Shown: positions 1 to 5,999 of the stretch, in pieces | Position numbering within the stretch: position 1 is the stretch's first letter | How the letters are laid out: each line of letters begins with the position of its first letter | Origin: an uncultured Collinsella sp. | GTDB lineage: Bacteria > Actinomycetota > Coriobacteriia > Coriobacteriales > Coriobacteriaceae | Direction: 5' to 3' | Assembly (NCBI GenBank): GCA_900549195.1 | Contig: URNK01000008.1 | Location: forward strand, 1 to 20,111 | Length of the DNA: 20,111 nucleotides | Position numbers and translations under genes: made by a program | Notes under the pieces: model-generated | The model's database searches: none | The model's input: the letters and a program-made list of their open reading frames with translations, nothing else | Told to the model about the DNA's origin: nothing

Positions 1-25
1 AGCGTCAGATGTGTATAAGAGACAG
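1..25 (+). other. Nextera transposon adapter (sequencing artefact)
   Basis: Bases 7-25 read AGATGTGTATAAGAGACAG, the Tn5 mosaic end used in Nextera libraries, and the AGCGTC before it belongs to the Read 1 adapter. This is not genomic DNA. Translated in frame with rplC it gives the tell-tale residues VYKRQ, which can make a false start for the truncated gene. The biological sequence begins at base 26. Confidence 0.98.
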
Positions 26-544
26 GTCTCGCAGGTTAAAACTCAGGCAACCGACGGCTATGATGCCGTCCAGATCGGTTTCGGCGACATCAAGGCCAAG
101 AACGTGAACAAGCCCATGGCTGGTCACTTCGCCAAGGCTGGCGTCGAGCCTGTCCGCTTCCTTCGTGAGGTCCGCGTCGAGAACGGCGAGGAGCACAAGG
201 TCGGCGAGGTCGTCACCGTCGCTGATTTCGCTGATGTCGAGAAGGTCGACGTCATCGGTACCTCCAAGGGTAAGGGCTTCCAGGGTCGCATCAAGCGCTG
301 GGGTCAGCGCCGCGGTCCTATGACGCATGGTTCTCACTTCCAGCGTCACCCCGGTTCTATCGGTCAGTGCGCCTATCCTGCGCGCGTCCTCAAGGGCGTC
401 AAGATGGCCGGTCACATGGGTAACGAGCGCGTTACCGTCAAGAACCTTTCCGTTGTCCGCATCGATGCCGAGCAGAACCTCATCTTGGTCAAGGGCGCTG
501 TCCCGGGTGCCAAGAATGGTCTCGTCGCCATCCGTATGGCCTAA
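26..544 (+). CDS. rplC: 50S ribosomal protein L3 (uL3), 5'-truncated
   Basis: This is the C-terminal 172 residues of L3, which binds 23S rRNA early in large-subunit assembly and reaches toward the peptidyl-transferase centre. The conserved core is visible: a GTSKGKGFQG segment, the GPMTHGSHFQRHPGSIG loop and the MAGHMG motif. Full L3 is about 205-220 residues, so roughly 35-45 N-terminal residues are missing because the contig begins at an adapter. A start assigned inside the first 25 bases would be false. It is the first gene seen of the S10 operon; rpsJ would be expected just upstream. The stop is followed by a 46-bp gap to rplD. Confidence 0.97.
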   Translation, partial: VSQVKTQATDGYDAVQIGFGDIKAKNVNKPMAGHFAKAGVEPVRFLREVRVENGEEHKVGEVVTVADFADVEKVDVIGTSKGKGFQGRIKRWGQRRGPMTHGSHFQRHPGSIGQCAYPARVLKGVKMAGHMGNERVTVKNLSVVRIDAEQNLILVKGAVPGAKNGLVAIRMA

Positions 545-590
545 GGGCCCAGCCCATTTAGCCCAGCGTCATACCAAGGAGAACACTTAA

Positions 591-1217
591 ATGGCAAAGT
601 TTGAAGTAAAGAACAGCGAGGGCAAGAAGGTCGCCGAGGCCGAGCTCGCCGCTGAGGTGTACGGCATCGAGCCGAACATCCACGTTATGCACCACATCGT
701 CAAGTGCCAGATGGCCTCTTGGCGTCAGGGCACCCAGTCCGCTAAGGGCCGCTCTGAGGTTTCCGGTGGCGGCAAGAAGCCTTGGCGTCAGAAGGGCACC
801 GGCCGTGCCCGCCAGGGCTCCATCCGTGCTGCCCAGTGGCGTCACGGTGGCGTTGTCTTCGCCCCCAAGCCCCGTTCCTACGCTAAGCGTATGAACAACA
901 AGGAGGTCAAGCTGGCTATGCGCTCCGCGCTGTCCGCCAAGCTGGCCGATGGCGAGCTCGTGCTCGTCGACGACTACGGCTTCGAGAAGCCTTCCACCAA
1001 GGCTGCCGTTGCCATGCTCAAGGCTCTCGGCCTTGAGGGCAAGCGTCTGACCATCATCGTTCGCGATGAGGACGTCAACGCCTACCTGTCGTTCCGCAAC
1101 ATTCCCAAGACGTTCATCATCACCGCCGACGAGGCCAACACCTACGATCTCGTCAACAACAACGCTGTGCTGATGCCCGCCGACATCGCCGCTCACTTCG
1201 GGGAGGTGCTTGCATAA
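591..1217 (+). CDS. rplD: 50S ribosomal protein L4 (uL4)
   Basis: L4 is a 208-residue large-subunit protein whose extended loop lines the peptide exit tunnel. The loop is recognisable around residues 45-95, with GGGKKPWRQKGTGRARQGS and RHGGVVFAPKPRSY, followed by the globular C-terminal domain. The ATG at 591 has a clear AAGGAG Shine-Dalgarno sequence about 9 bases upstream. In E. coli L4 also represses its own S10 operon; whether it does so here cannot be judged because the S10 leader lies outside the window. Its stop abuts the rplW start with no gap, which suggests translational coupling. Confidence 0.98.
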   Translation: MAKFEVKNSEGKKVAEAELAAEVYGIEPNIHVMHHIVKCQMASWRQGTQSAKGRSEVSGGGKKPWRQKGTGRARQGSIRAAQWRHGGVVFAPKPRSYAKRMNNKEVKLAMRSALSAKLADGELVLVDDYGFEKPSTKAAVAMLKALGLEGKRLTIIVRDEDVNAYLSFRNIPKTFIITADEANTYDLVNNNAVLMPADIAAHFGEVLA

Positions 1218-1505
1218 ATGACCGCCCACGAGATCATCATCCGTCCGATCGTGTCCGAGCGTTCCTTCTCCGGCATGGAGCAGAACAAGTACACGTTCGA
1301 GGTCGCCAAGGATGCTAACAAGTATCAGATCAAGGACGCTGTCGAGGAGATCTTCGGCGTCAAGGTCGTTCGCGTGAACACCCTGACGGTCAAGCCCAAG
1401 ACCAAGCGCGTGCGCTATGTCGCCGGCAAGACCCGTTCTTGGAAGAAGGCCATCGTCACGCTGGCCGAGGGCGACACCATCGAGGTCTTTGGCAACCAGG
1501 CCTAA
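1218..1505 (+). CDS. rplW: 50S ribosomal protein L23 (uL23)
   Basis: L23 (95 residues) sits at the exit of the peptide tunnel and is the docking point for trigger factor and SRP. The family pattern is clear: an N-terminal HEIIIRPIVSERS, a central KYTFEVAKDANKYQIKDAVEEIFGVKV, and a basic loop TVKPKTKRVRYVAGKTRSWKKAIVTL. The ATG directly follows the rplD stop, and the GGGAGGTG ribosome-binding site lies inside the end of rplD. After its stop comes an unusual 179-bp gap with strong secondary structure before rplB. Confidence 0.98.
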   Translation: MTAHEIIIRPIVSERSFSGMEQNKYTFEVAKDANKYQIKDAVEEIFGVKVVRVNTLTVKPKTKRVRYVAGKTRSWKKAIVTLAEGDTIEVFGNQA

Positions 1506-1523
1506 GACTCGCTGCTGTTGAGT

Positions 1524-1684
1524 GAGCTCATGCCTCCCAAATAGGGGAGGCGAGAGCTCAAGGTTTTGGGCGTATAAAATGGACACGCCCGGAACCGTGT
1601 ATACGTCCGGTGTCATCGCACCCGAGGCAGAACCTCGAATCCCTGTCTGCGATGGCTAACGGATTCCTATTGAAAGGGATTGTA
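1524..1684 (+). promoter_or_regulatory. Structured leader candidate upstream of rplB
   Basis: The rplW-rplB gap carries several inverted repeats. GAGCTC plus GCCTCCC (1524-1538) pairs with GGGAGGC plus GAGCTC (1545-1559) around a 6-nt loop, with a 2x2 internal mismatch. GGGCGT (1568-1573) can pair with ACGCCC (1585-1590). The alternative pair CCGGA (1589-1593)/TCCGG (1606-1610) encloses CGT/ACG and shares two bases with it. CATCGCA (1614-1620) pairs with TGCGATG (1648-1654) and encloses CGAGG (1623-1627)/CCTCG (1633-1637). No strong T-tract follows any stem, so these are not classic terminators. An autoregulatory ribosomal-protein leader, an RNA-processing site or an internal promoter region is possible; the function is inference. 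Confidence 0.55.
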
Positions 1685-2515
1685 ATGGCTGTAAAGCACC
1701 TTAAGCCGACCTCCGCTGGTAGGCGTTGGCAGACGATCTCCGACTTCTCCGAGATCACCTGCACCAAGCCCGAGAAGTCTCTTCTCGAGCCCCTGCCCAA
1801 GAAGGCCGGTCGTAACAACAACGGCCGCATCACCACCCGCCACCAGGGCGGCGGCATGAAGCGTCGTTACCGCGTGATCGACTTCAAGCGCAACAAGGAC
1901 GGCGTGCCCGCCAAGGTTGCCACGATCGAGTACGATCCGAACCGTTCCGCTCGCATCGCTCTGCTGCACTACGCTGACGGTGAGAAGCGCTACATCCTGG
2001 CCCCCAAGGGCCTCGAGGTCGGTCAGACCATCATGTCCGGTTCTGACGCCGACATCAAGCCGGGCAACGCTCTGCCCCTCGCCGACATCCCCGTCGGTAC
2101 GCTCATCCACGCCGTCGAGTTCCAGCCGGGCAAGGGCGCCGCTATCGCCCGTTCCGCCGGTAACTCCTGCCAGCTGATGGGTAAGGAGGGCAAGTACGCC
2201 ATCGTCCGTATGCCTTCCTCCGAGATGCGCCGCATCCTCGTTACCTGCCGCGCCACCGTCGGTGAGGTCGGCAACGCCGATCACTCCAACATCGTCATCG
2301 GCAAGGCCGGCCGTAAGCGCCACATGAACGTGCGCCCGACCGTCCGCGGTACCGTCATGAACCCTGTCGACCACCCGCACGGCGGTGGCGAGGGCAAGAA
2401 CCACACCTCTGGTCGTCCCTCTGTTACCCCCTGGGGTAAGCCGACGAAGGGCCTTCGTACGCGCAAGAAGAAGAAGGTCTCGAACCAGCACATCATTCGT
2501 CGCCGTAAGAAGTAA
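1685..2515 (+). CDS. rplB: 50S ribosomal protein L2 (uL2)
   Basis: L2 (276 residues, normal for the family) is an rRNA-binding protein needed for subunit association and peptidyl-transferase function. Visible family features are the N-terminal KHLKPTSAGRR, the RNA-binding GRNNNGRITTRHQGGGMKRRYR near residues 40-60, and the functionally important C-terminal region MNPVDHPHGGGEGK with its conserved histidine, followed by a lysine/arginine-rich tail. The reading frame is open 25 codons further upstream, but the ATG at 1685 gives the family N-terminus MAVKHLKPTS and follows an AAAGGGA ribosome-binding site. It is separated from rplW by a structured 179-bp gap, unlike the tight packing elsewhere in the operon. 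Confidence 0.98.
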   Translation: MAVKHLKPTSAGRRWQTISDFSEITCTKPEKSLLEPLPKKAGRNNNGRITTRHQGGGMKRRYRVIDFKRNKDGVPAKVATIEYDPNRSARIALLHYADGEKRYILAPKGLEVGQTIMSGSDADIKPGNALPLADIPVGTLIHAVEFQPGKGAAIARSAGNSCQLMGKEGKYAIVRMPSSEMRRILVTCRATVGEVGNADHSNIVIGKAGRKRHMNVRPTVRGTVMNPVDHPHGGGEGKNHTSGRPSVTPWGKPTKGLRTRKKKKVSNQHIIRRRKK

Positions 2516-2547
2516 TTTCGGATACCGAGTTTTAGGAGAAAGCACTT

Positions 2548-2808
2548 ATGAGCAGAAGTCTCAAAAAGGGCCCGTTCGTGGAGACTCGCCTTCTCTCGCG
2601 TATCACCGCGATGAACGAGGCTGGCAAGAAGGACGTCGTGAAGACCTGGTCCCGCGCGTCCACCATCTTCCCCGAGATGGTTGGTCACACCATCGCCGTC
2701 CACGACGGCCGCAAGCATGTGCCCGTGTATGTTACCGAGTCCATGGTTGGTCACAAGCTCGGCGAGTTCGCGCCGACTCGTACGTTCCGTGGCCACAAGG
2801 CCAAATAG
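2548..2808 (+). CDS. rpsS: 30S ribosomal protein S19 (uS19)
   Basis: S19 (86 residues, near the usual 92) sits in the small-subunit head and contacts S13 and the A-site region. The sequence begins with the signature MSRSLKKGPFV and contains KTWSRASTIFPEMVGHTIAVHDGRKHVPVYVTESMVGHKLGEFAPTRTFRGH, the standard S19 core. AGGAGA lies about 10 bases before the ATG. It is 32 bp downstream of rplB and 14 bp upstream of rplV, in standard S10-operon order. Confidence 0.98.
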   Translation: MSRSLKKGPFVETRLLSRITAMNEAGKKDVVKTWSRASTIFPEMVGHTIAVHDGRKHVPVYVTESMVGHKLGEFAPTRTFRGHKAK

Positions 2809-2822
2809 GGGGTTAACCGTAA

Positions 2823-3194
2823 ATGGCAACTAAGTCTATTGAAACTGAGGCCACCGAGGTTCGCGCCGTCGCTAAGTACGTGCGTGTTTCCCCCAGCAAG
2901 GCCCGCCTGGTGGTCGATCTGATCCGCCGCAAGCCTGTCGCTCAGGCCTTCGACATCCTCCACTTCTGCGACCGCGCCGTCGCCGTGGATGTCGAGAAGG
3001 TTCTCCGTTCCGCCGTTGCGAACGCCGAGAACAACAACGGTCTGCGTGCCGACAACCTGGTTGTCGCCGCTGCCTATGTTGACGAGGGTCCGACGCTTAA
3101 GCGCATCCGTCCCCGCGCCAAGGGTTCCGCTTCTCGCATTCTGAAGCGTACTTCCCACATCACCGTCGTCGTTGCTCCTCGAAAGGAGGCGTAA
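2823..3194 (+). CDS. rplV: 50S ribosomal protein L22 (uL22)
   Basis: L22 (123 residues) lines the peptide exit tunnel through a long beta-hairpin. The core is plain: AVAKYVRVSPSKARLVVDLIR near residues 15-35, the ANAENNNGL segment, and the basic hairpin RIRPRAKGSASRILKRTSHITVVV at the C-terminus. It is about a dozen residues longer than the E. coli protein at the N-terminus, where the extra stretch is acidic and threonine-rich. Its last codons contain the AAGGAGG ribosome-binding site of rpsC. Confidence 0.97.
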   Translation: MATKSIETEATEVRAVAKYVRVSPSKARLVVDLIRRKPVAQAFDILHFCDRAVAVDVEKVLRSAVANAENNNGLRADNLVVAAAYVDEGPTLKRIRPRAKGSASRILKRTSHITVVVAPRKEA

Positions 3195-3200
3195 AGCTGT

Positions 3201-3911
3201 ATGGGTCAGAAAGTCTACCCCACCGGCTTCCGTCTTGGCATCACCGAGAACTGGCGCTCCCGCTGGTTCGCAGAGAAGGATTACGCTAAGACCCTCGGTA
3301 ACGATCTCGAGATCCGCAAGTACCTCGAGAAGCGTCTTTCCCGCGCAGCTGTCTCCCGCGTCGAGATCGAGCGCGCTGGCGACAAGGTGAAGGTCATCAT
3401 CCTCACCGCTCGCCCCGGCGTTGTCATCGGTAAGAAGGGTGCCGAGATCGATACCCTCCGTACCGAGCTCGAGAAGGTCGCTGGCGTCTCCAAGGGCCAG
3501 CTCTCCGTCGATGTTGTCGAGATCAAGCGCCCCGAGCTCGACGCCAACCTCGTTGCTCAGTCCATCGCCGAGCAGCTCGAGGGCCGCGTTGCCTTCCGTC
3601 GCGCTATGCGCAAGGCTGTCCAGTCCGCCCGCAAGGCCGGCGCCAAGGGCATCCGTATCCAGTGCTCCGGTCGTCTCGGCGGTGCCGAGATGGGCCGTCG
3701 TGAGTGGTACCGTGAGGGTCGCGTGCCTCTGCACACCCTCCGTGCCAAGATCGACTACGGCACGGCTGTCGCCAGCACCACCATGGGCGCTTGCGGCGTG
3801 AAGGTCTGGATCTACCTGGGCGAGAAGCTCCCGGGCCAGCCTGTTCCCAACCCTGCACTCGAGGGCTCTTCCCGTCCTCGTCGTCGTAACTCCGAGAGGA
3901 GGGGTCAGTAG
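3201..3911 (+). CDS. rpsC: 30S ribosomal protein S3 (uS3)
   Basis: S3 (236 residues) forms part of the mRNA entry channel in the small-subunit head. It starts with the family signature MGQKVYPTGFRLGI. It has a KH-type domain with the GVVIGKKGAEID loop near residues 73-85, and a C-terminal domain containing IQCSGRLGGAEMGRREWYREGRVPLHTLRAKIDYG. A basic, serine-rich tail follows. The ATG is 6 bp after rplV, with AAGGAGG at 3183-3189. The last base of its stop is the first base of the rplP GTG start. Confidence 0.98.
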   Translation: MGQKVYPTGFRLGITENWRSRWFAEKDYAKTLGNDLEIRKYLEKRLSRAAVSRVEIERAGDKVKVIILTARPGVVIGKKGAEIDTLRTELEKVAGVSKGQLSVDVVEIKRPELDANLVAQSIAEQLEGRVAFRRAMRKAVQSARKAGAKGIRIQCSGRLGGAEMGRREWYREGRVPLHTLRAKIDYGTAVASTTMGACGVKVWIYLGEKLPGQPVPNPALEGSSRPRRRNSERRGQ

Positions 3912-4414
3912 TGCTTGCCCCTAAGCGTATTCTTCACCGCAAGGTGCAGCGTGGCTCCATGAAGGGCCAGGCCAAGGGTAATACCGAGCTGCATTTCGGC
4001 GAGTTTGGTATCCAGGCTCTCGAGGCCCATTGGATTACCAACCGTCAGATCGAGGCCGCTCGTATTGCCATGACCCGCTACATGAAGCGTGGCGGTCGTG
4101 TCTACATCACGATCTTCCCCGATAAGCCCATCACCAAGAAGCCTGCCGAGACTCGCATGGGTTCTGGTAAGGGTAACCCCGAGGAGTGGGTGGCCGTCGT
4201 CAAGCCCGGCCGCATCATGTTCGAGGTCAAGGGCGTGCCCGAGGAGGTCGCTCGCGAGGCTCTGCGTCTTGCACAGCACAAGCTTCCCATCAAGACCAAG
4301 ATTGTTGCTGCCAAGAACGCTGAGCAGCGCATCGAGAAGGAGATGGCTGAGGAGGCCGCTCTCGAGGCCAAGTGGGCTGCTGAGGACGCCGCCGCCGCCA
4401 AGGAGGAGAACTAA
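3911..4414 (+). CDS. rplP: 50S ribosomal protein L16 (uL16) with C-terminal extension
   Basis: L16 is the late-assembling large-subunit protein that shapes the A-site tRNA pocket. The family core spans residues 1-136: MLAPKRILHRKVQRGSMKG at the N-terminus, ITNRQIEAARIAMTRYMKRGG, the RMGSGKGNPEEWVAVVKPG loop, and LPIKTKIV. The E. coli protein ends at about residue 136. This one continues for 31 residues rich in alanine, glutamate and lysine, likely a charged helix. The start is a GTG that overlaps the rpsC stop by one base and is preceded by a strong GAGGAGGGG ribosome-binding site. The stop overlaps the rpmC start in TAATG, so the three genes are probably translationally coupled. Confidence 0.97.
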   Translation: MLAPKRILHRKVQRGSMKGQAKGNTELHFGEFGIQALEAHWITNRQIEAARIAMTRYMKRGGRVYITIFPDKPITKKPAETRMGSGKGNPEEWVAVVKPGRIMFEVKGVPEEVAREALRLAQHKLPIKTKIVAAKNAEQRIEKEMAEEAALEAKWAAEDAAAAKEEN

Positions 4415-4629
4415 TGAAGCCCGCAGAGATTCGTGAGCTCTCGGACGCTCAGCTCGTTGAGAAGCTGAAGGAAATGCGCGCCGAGCTCTTTAACCTTCGT
4501 TTCCAGATGGCCACCAGCCAGCTGGACAACACCGCTCGCGTCAACACCGTGAAGAAGGACATCGCTCGCGTCCTCACGGAGCAGCGCGCCCGCGAGATCG
4601 CAGCGGAGAAGTCCGCTGTCGCCGAGTAG
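4414..4629 (+). CDS. rpmC: 50S ribosomal protein L29 (uL29)
   Basis: L29 (71 residues) is a small helical-hairpin protein at the tunnel exit, next to L23. Family features are the N-terminal MKPAEIRELSDAQLVEKLKEMRAELFNLRFQMATSQLDN and the following TVKKDIARVLTEQR helix. It overlaps the rplP stop by one base, and its ribosome-binding site, AAGGAGGAG, lies in the rplP tail. A short alanine/glutamate-rich tail extends past the usual end. rpsQ follows after 16 bp. Confidence 0.97.
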   Translation: MKPAEIRELSDAQLVEKLKEMRAELFNLRFQMATSQLDNTARVNTVKKDIARVLTEQRAREIAAEKSAVAE

Positions 4630-4645
4630 GACCTAAGGAGAGAAC

Positions 4646-4906
4646 ATGACTGATTCGCGTAACTCGCGTAAGGTCCGTACGGGTGTCGTTACCTCCGTCT
4701 CCGGTGCCAAGACCATCGTTGTCACCATCACCGAGCGCAAGCGTCACCCCAAGTACGGCAAGATGATGACCAGCTCCAAGAAGCTGCACGCTCACGACGA
4801 GGAGTGCACGGCTGGCGTGGGCGACACCGTCCGCGTTATGGAGACCCGTCCTATGTCCAAGATGAAGCGTTGGCGCCTCATCGAGGTCGTCGAGCGCGCT
4901 AAATAA
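4646..4906 (+). CDS. rpsQ: 30S ribosomal protein S17 (uS17)
   Basis: S17 (86 residues) is a primary 16S rRNA-binding OB-fold protein. The S17 pattern is visible: RKVRTGVVTSVSGAKTIVVTITERKRHPKYGKMM, then the HDEECTAGVGDTVRVMETRPMSKMKRWRLIEVVERA core. AAGGAGA lies 8 bases before the ATG. In E. coli this gene closes the S10 operon. The 118-bp gap that follows here, with strong potential structure, is the natural place for an S10/spc boundary. Confidence 0.98.
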   Translation: MTDSRNSRKVRTGVVTSVSGAKTIVVTITERKRHPKYGKMMTSSKKLHAHDEECTAGVGDTVRVMETRPMSKMKRWRLIEVVERAK

Positions 4907-4933
4907 GCAGTCGCTCTTACGACTTGTACGTTT

Positions 4934-5017
4934 CCGAAGATGTGCGTATGCCTGGCTTGCATACCACGGGCCGTATAAAGGCTGCGCACCTCTCTTCGGT
5001 TCTTAGTTCGGAGGAAC
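4934..5017 (+). promoter_or_regulatory. Three-way-junction RNA leader candidate upstream of rplN
   Basis: CCGAAGA (4934-4940) followed by GTGC (4942-4945) pairs with GCAC (4986-4989) and TCTTCGG (4993-4999) to form a long closing stem with a small asymmetric internal loop. Inside it are GTATGC (4946-4951)/GCATAC (4959-4964) with a 7-nt loop, and GCC (4970-4972)/GGC (4980-4982) with the loop GTATAAA. Downstream, GTTC (5006-5009)/GAAC (5014-5017) holds most of the GGAGG ribosome-binding site in its loop. The element fills the whole S17-L14 gap. It could be a regulatory leader of the spc genes; a promoter may also lie here but no convincing -35/-10 pair was found. The pairing is read directly from the sequence; the role is inference. 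Confidence 0.6.
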
Positions 5018-5024
5018 ATCTACC

Positions 5025-5393
5025 ATGATTCAGATGCAAACCATGCTGAACGTCGCCGACAACTCCGGCGCTCGCAAGATTCGCTGCATCAAGGTGCTTG
5101 GCGGTTCCAAGCGTCGTTATGCAGGCATCGGCGATGTGTTCATCGGTGCTGTCCAGGAGGCTACCCCTGGCGCCAACGTCAAGAAGAAGGACGTTGTCCG
5201 TTGCGTTGTCGTTCGCACCGTTAAGGAGATCCGCCGCAAGGATGGCTCCTACATTCGCTTTGATGAGAACGCCTGCGTTGTCATCAACAACGATGGTTCG
5301 CCCGTCGGCACCCGTATCTTCGGGCCCGTCGCTCGCGAGCTTCGTGACAAGAAGTACATGAAGATCGTCTCGCTCGCTCCCGAGACCCTGTAG
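5025..5393 (+). CDS. rplN: 50S ribosomal protein L14 (uL14)
   Basis: L14 (122 residues, exactly the family length) forms an intersubunit bridge and is the docking site of silencing factor RsfS. The conserved sequence is unmistakable: MIQMQTMLNVADNSGARKIRCIKVLGGS, then GDVFIGAVQEATPG, GSYIRFDENACVVIN and GTRIFGPVARELR. A GGAGG ribosome-binding site sits at 5010-5014. In E. coli this is the first gene of the spc operon, and the structured gap before it here fits the same operon boundary. Confidence 0.98.
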   Translation: MIQMQTMLNVADNSGARKIRCIKVLGGSKRRYAGIGDVFIGAVQEATPGANVKKKDVVRCVVVRTVKEIRRKDGSYIRFDENACVVINNDGSPVGTRIFGPVARELRDKKYMKIVSLAPETL

Positions 5394-5406
5394 TTAGGGG
5401 AGATAT

Positions 5407-5712
5407 ATGTATATCAAGAAGGGCGATAAGGTCCAGGTTCTCTCTGGTAAGGATCGCGGCAAGCAGGGCGTTGTCCTGCGTGCTCTTCCCGCCGAGAACA
5501 AGGTCGTTGTCGAGGGCGTTTCGGTCGTCAAGAAGGCCGTCAAGCCCAACGCTGCCAACCAGCAGGGCGGCATCGTTTCGCAGGAGGCTCCCATCGACGC
5601 CTCCAACGTCAATCTCGTTTGCCCCGAGTGCGGTAAGGTTACCCGCGTCGGTCACGAGAAGGACGGCAAGAACAAGCTGCGCGTCTGCAAGAAGTGCGGC
5701 CACAAGTTCTAA
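5407..5712 (+). CDS. rplX: 50S ribosomal protein L24 (uL24)
   Basis: L24 (101 residues) starts assembly of the large subunit by binding the 5' end of 23S rRNA. The N-terminal KOW motif is clear (YIKKGDKVQVLSGKDRGKQGVVLRALPAENKVVVEGV, residues 2-38). The C-terminal half has two cysteine pairs, CPEC and CKKC, forming a probable zinc ribbon as in many Gram-positive L24 proteins. It lies 13 bp after rplN. Unusually, it is followed 26 bp later by an intrinsic terminator instead of rplE (L5), so the spc operon is interrupted here. Confidence 0.98.
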   Translation: MYIKKGDKVQVLSGKDRGKQGVVLRALPAENKVVVEGVSVVKKAVKPNAANQQGGIVSQEAPIDASNVNLVCPECGKVTRVGHEKDGKNKLRVCKKCGHKF

Positions 5713-5738
5713 GCTGCCCGCAACATCAAGTTGCTAGC

Positions 5739-5774
5739 AAAGGCCCGGATGCCCCACGGCACCCGGGCCTTTTT
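5739..5774 (+). terminator. Intrinsic terminator after rplX
   Basis: AGGCCCGG (5741-5748) pairs perfectly with CCGGGCCT (5763-5770), extended by two A-T pairs. An inner GCC/GGC mini-stem (5751-5753/5758-5760) sits in the loop, and a run of five T follows (5770-5774). It is a textbook rho-independent terminator and marks the real end of the ribosomal-protein transcription unit in this contig. Confidence 0.93.
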
Positions 5775-5786
5775 CTATCCCTACTC

Positions 5787-5829
5787 ATTGGGGACAGACT
5801 TAAATGACCAGTCGTTGGGGGGACAGTCT
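5787..5829. repeat. Short degenerate GGGGACAG direct repeat
   Basis: ATTGGGGACAGACT (5787-5800) and GTTGGGGGGACAGTCT (5814-5829) are near copies about 27 bp apart, separated by TAAATGACCA. No protein-coding signal covers them. The GGGGACAG/CTGTCCCC core recurs in the hairpin at 7991-8027 (CCTGTCCCC), which suggests debris of a dispersed intergenic repeat family. Confidence 0.45.
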
Positions 5830-5955
5830 CTATGTGCCGGCAGTTTGGGACGATCCTTTGATGTCTGATGCCCCCAGAGGGGTGAAGTAATACAGCTGGG
5901 TCTGTCTTTTAGGGCTTTGGTGTTCCGCCCCTTTATGTTTCACAAGGATCGTCGC

Positions 5956-5999
5956 ATGCGCATTTACGCGCATAGCCTTGCGCGACAATGCGCATAGCC
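5956..5999. promoter_or_regulatory. Palindromic operator-like repeats upstream of the oxidoreductase gene
   Basis: The perfect palindrome ATGCGCAT occurs at 5956-5963 and again at 5988-5995, exactly 32 bp apart, about three helical turns. The decamer GCGCATAGCC also repeats at 5968-5977 and 5990-5999 with a 22-bp period. Further GCGCGCAA and GTGCGAC elements occur near 6070-6086. The 424-bp gap 5713-6136 otherwise holds only the terminator and the GGGGACAG repeat; no credible gene or clear promoter was found in it. The arrangement looks like binding sites for a dimeric regulator, possibly the DeoR-type protein encoded at 7220-7966. This is inference. Confidence 0.35.

Noticed and set aside
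11..25. GTG at base 11 as the start of rplC
   Set aside because: These bases are library adapter, not genome; L3 is simply truncated at the contig end.
1573..1580. TATAAAAT as a sigma-70 promoter for rplB
   Set aside because: The -10 match is good, but no -35-like hexamer lies 16-18 bp upstream, and the motif sits in the loop between GGGCGT and ACGCCC. It is kept only as part of the leader finding.
4957..4979. TTGCAT/TATAAA promoter pair for rplN
   Set aside because: The spacing is only 11 bp, too short for a normal sigma-70 promoter, and TTGCAT mostly falls in the GTATGC/GCATAC hairpin.
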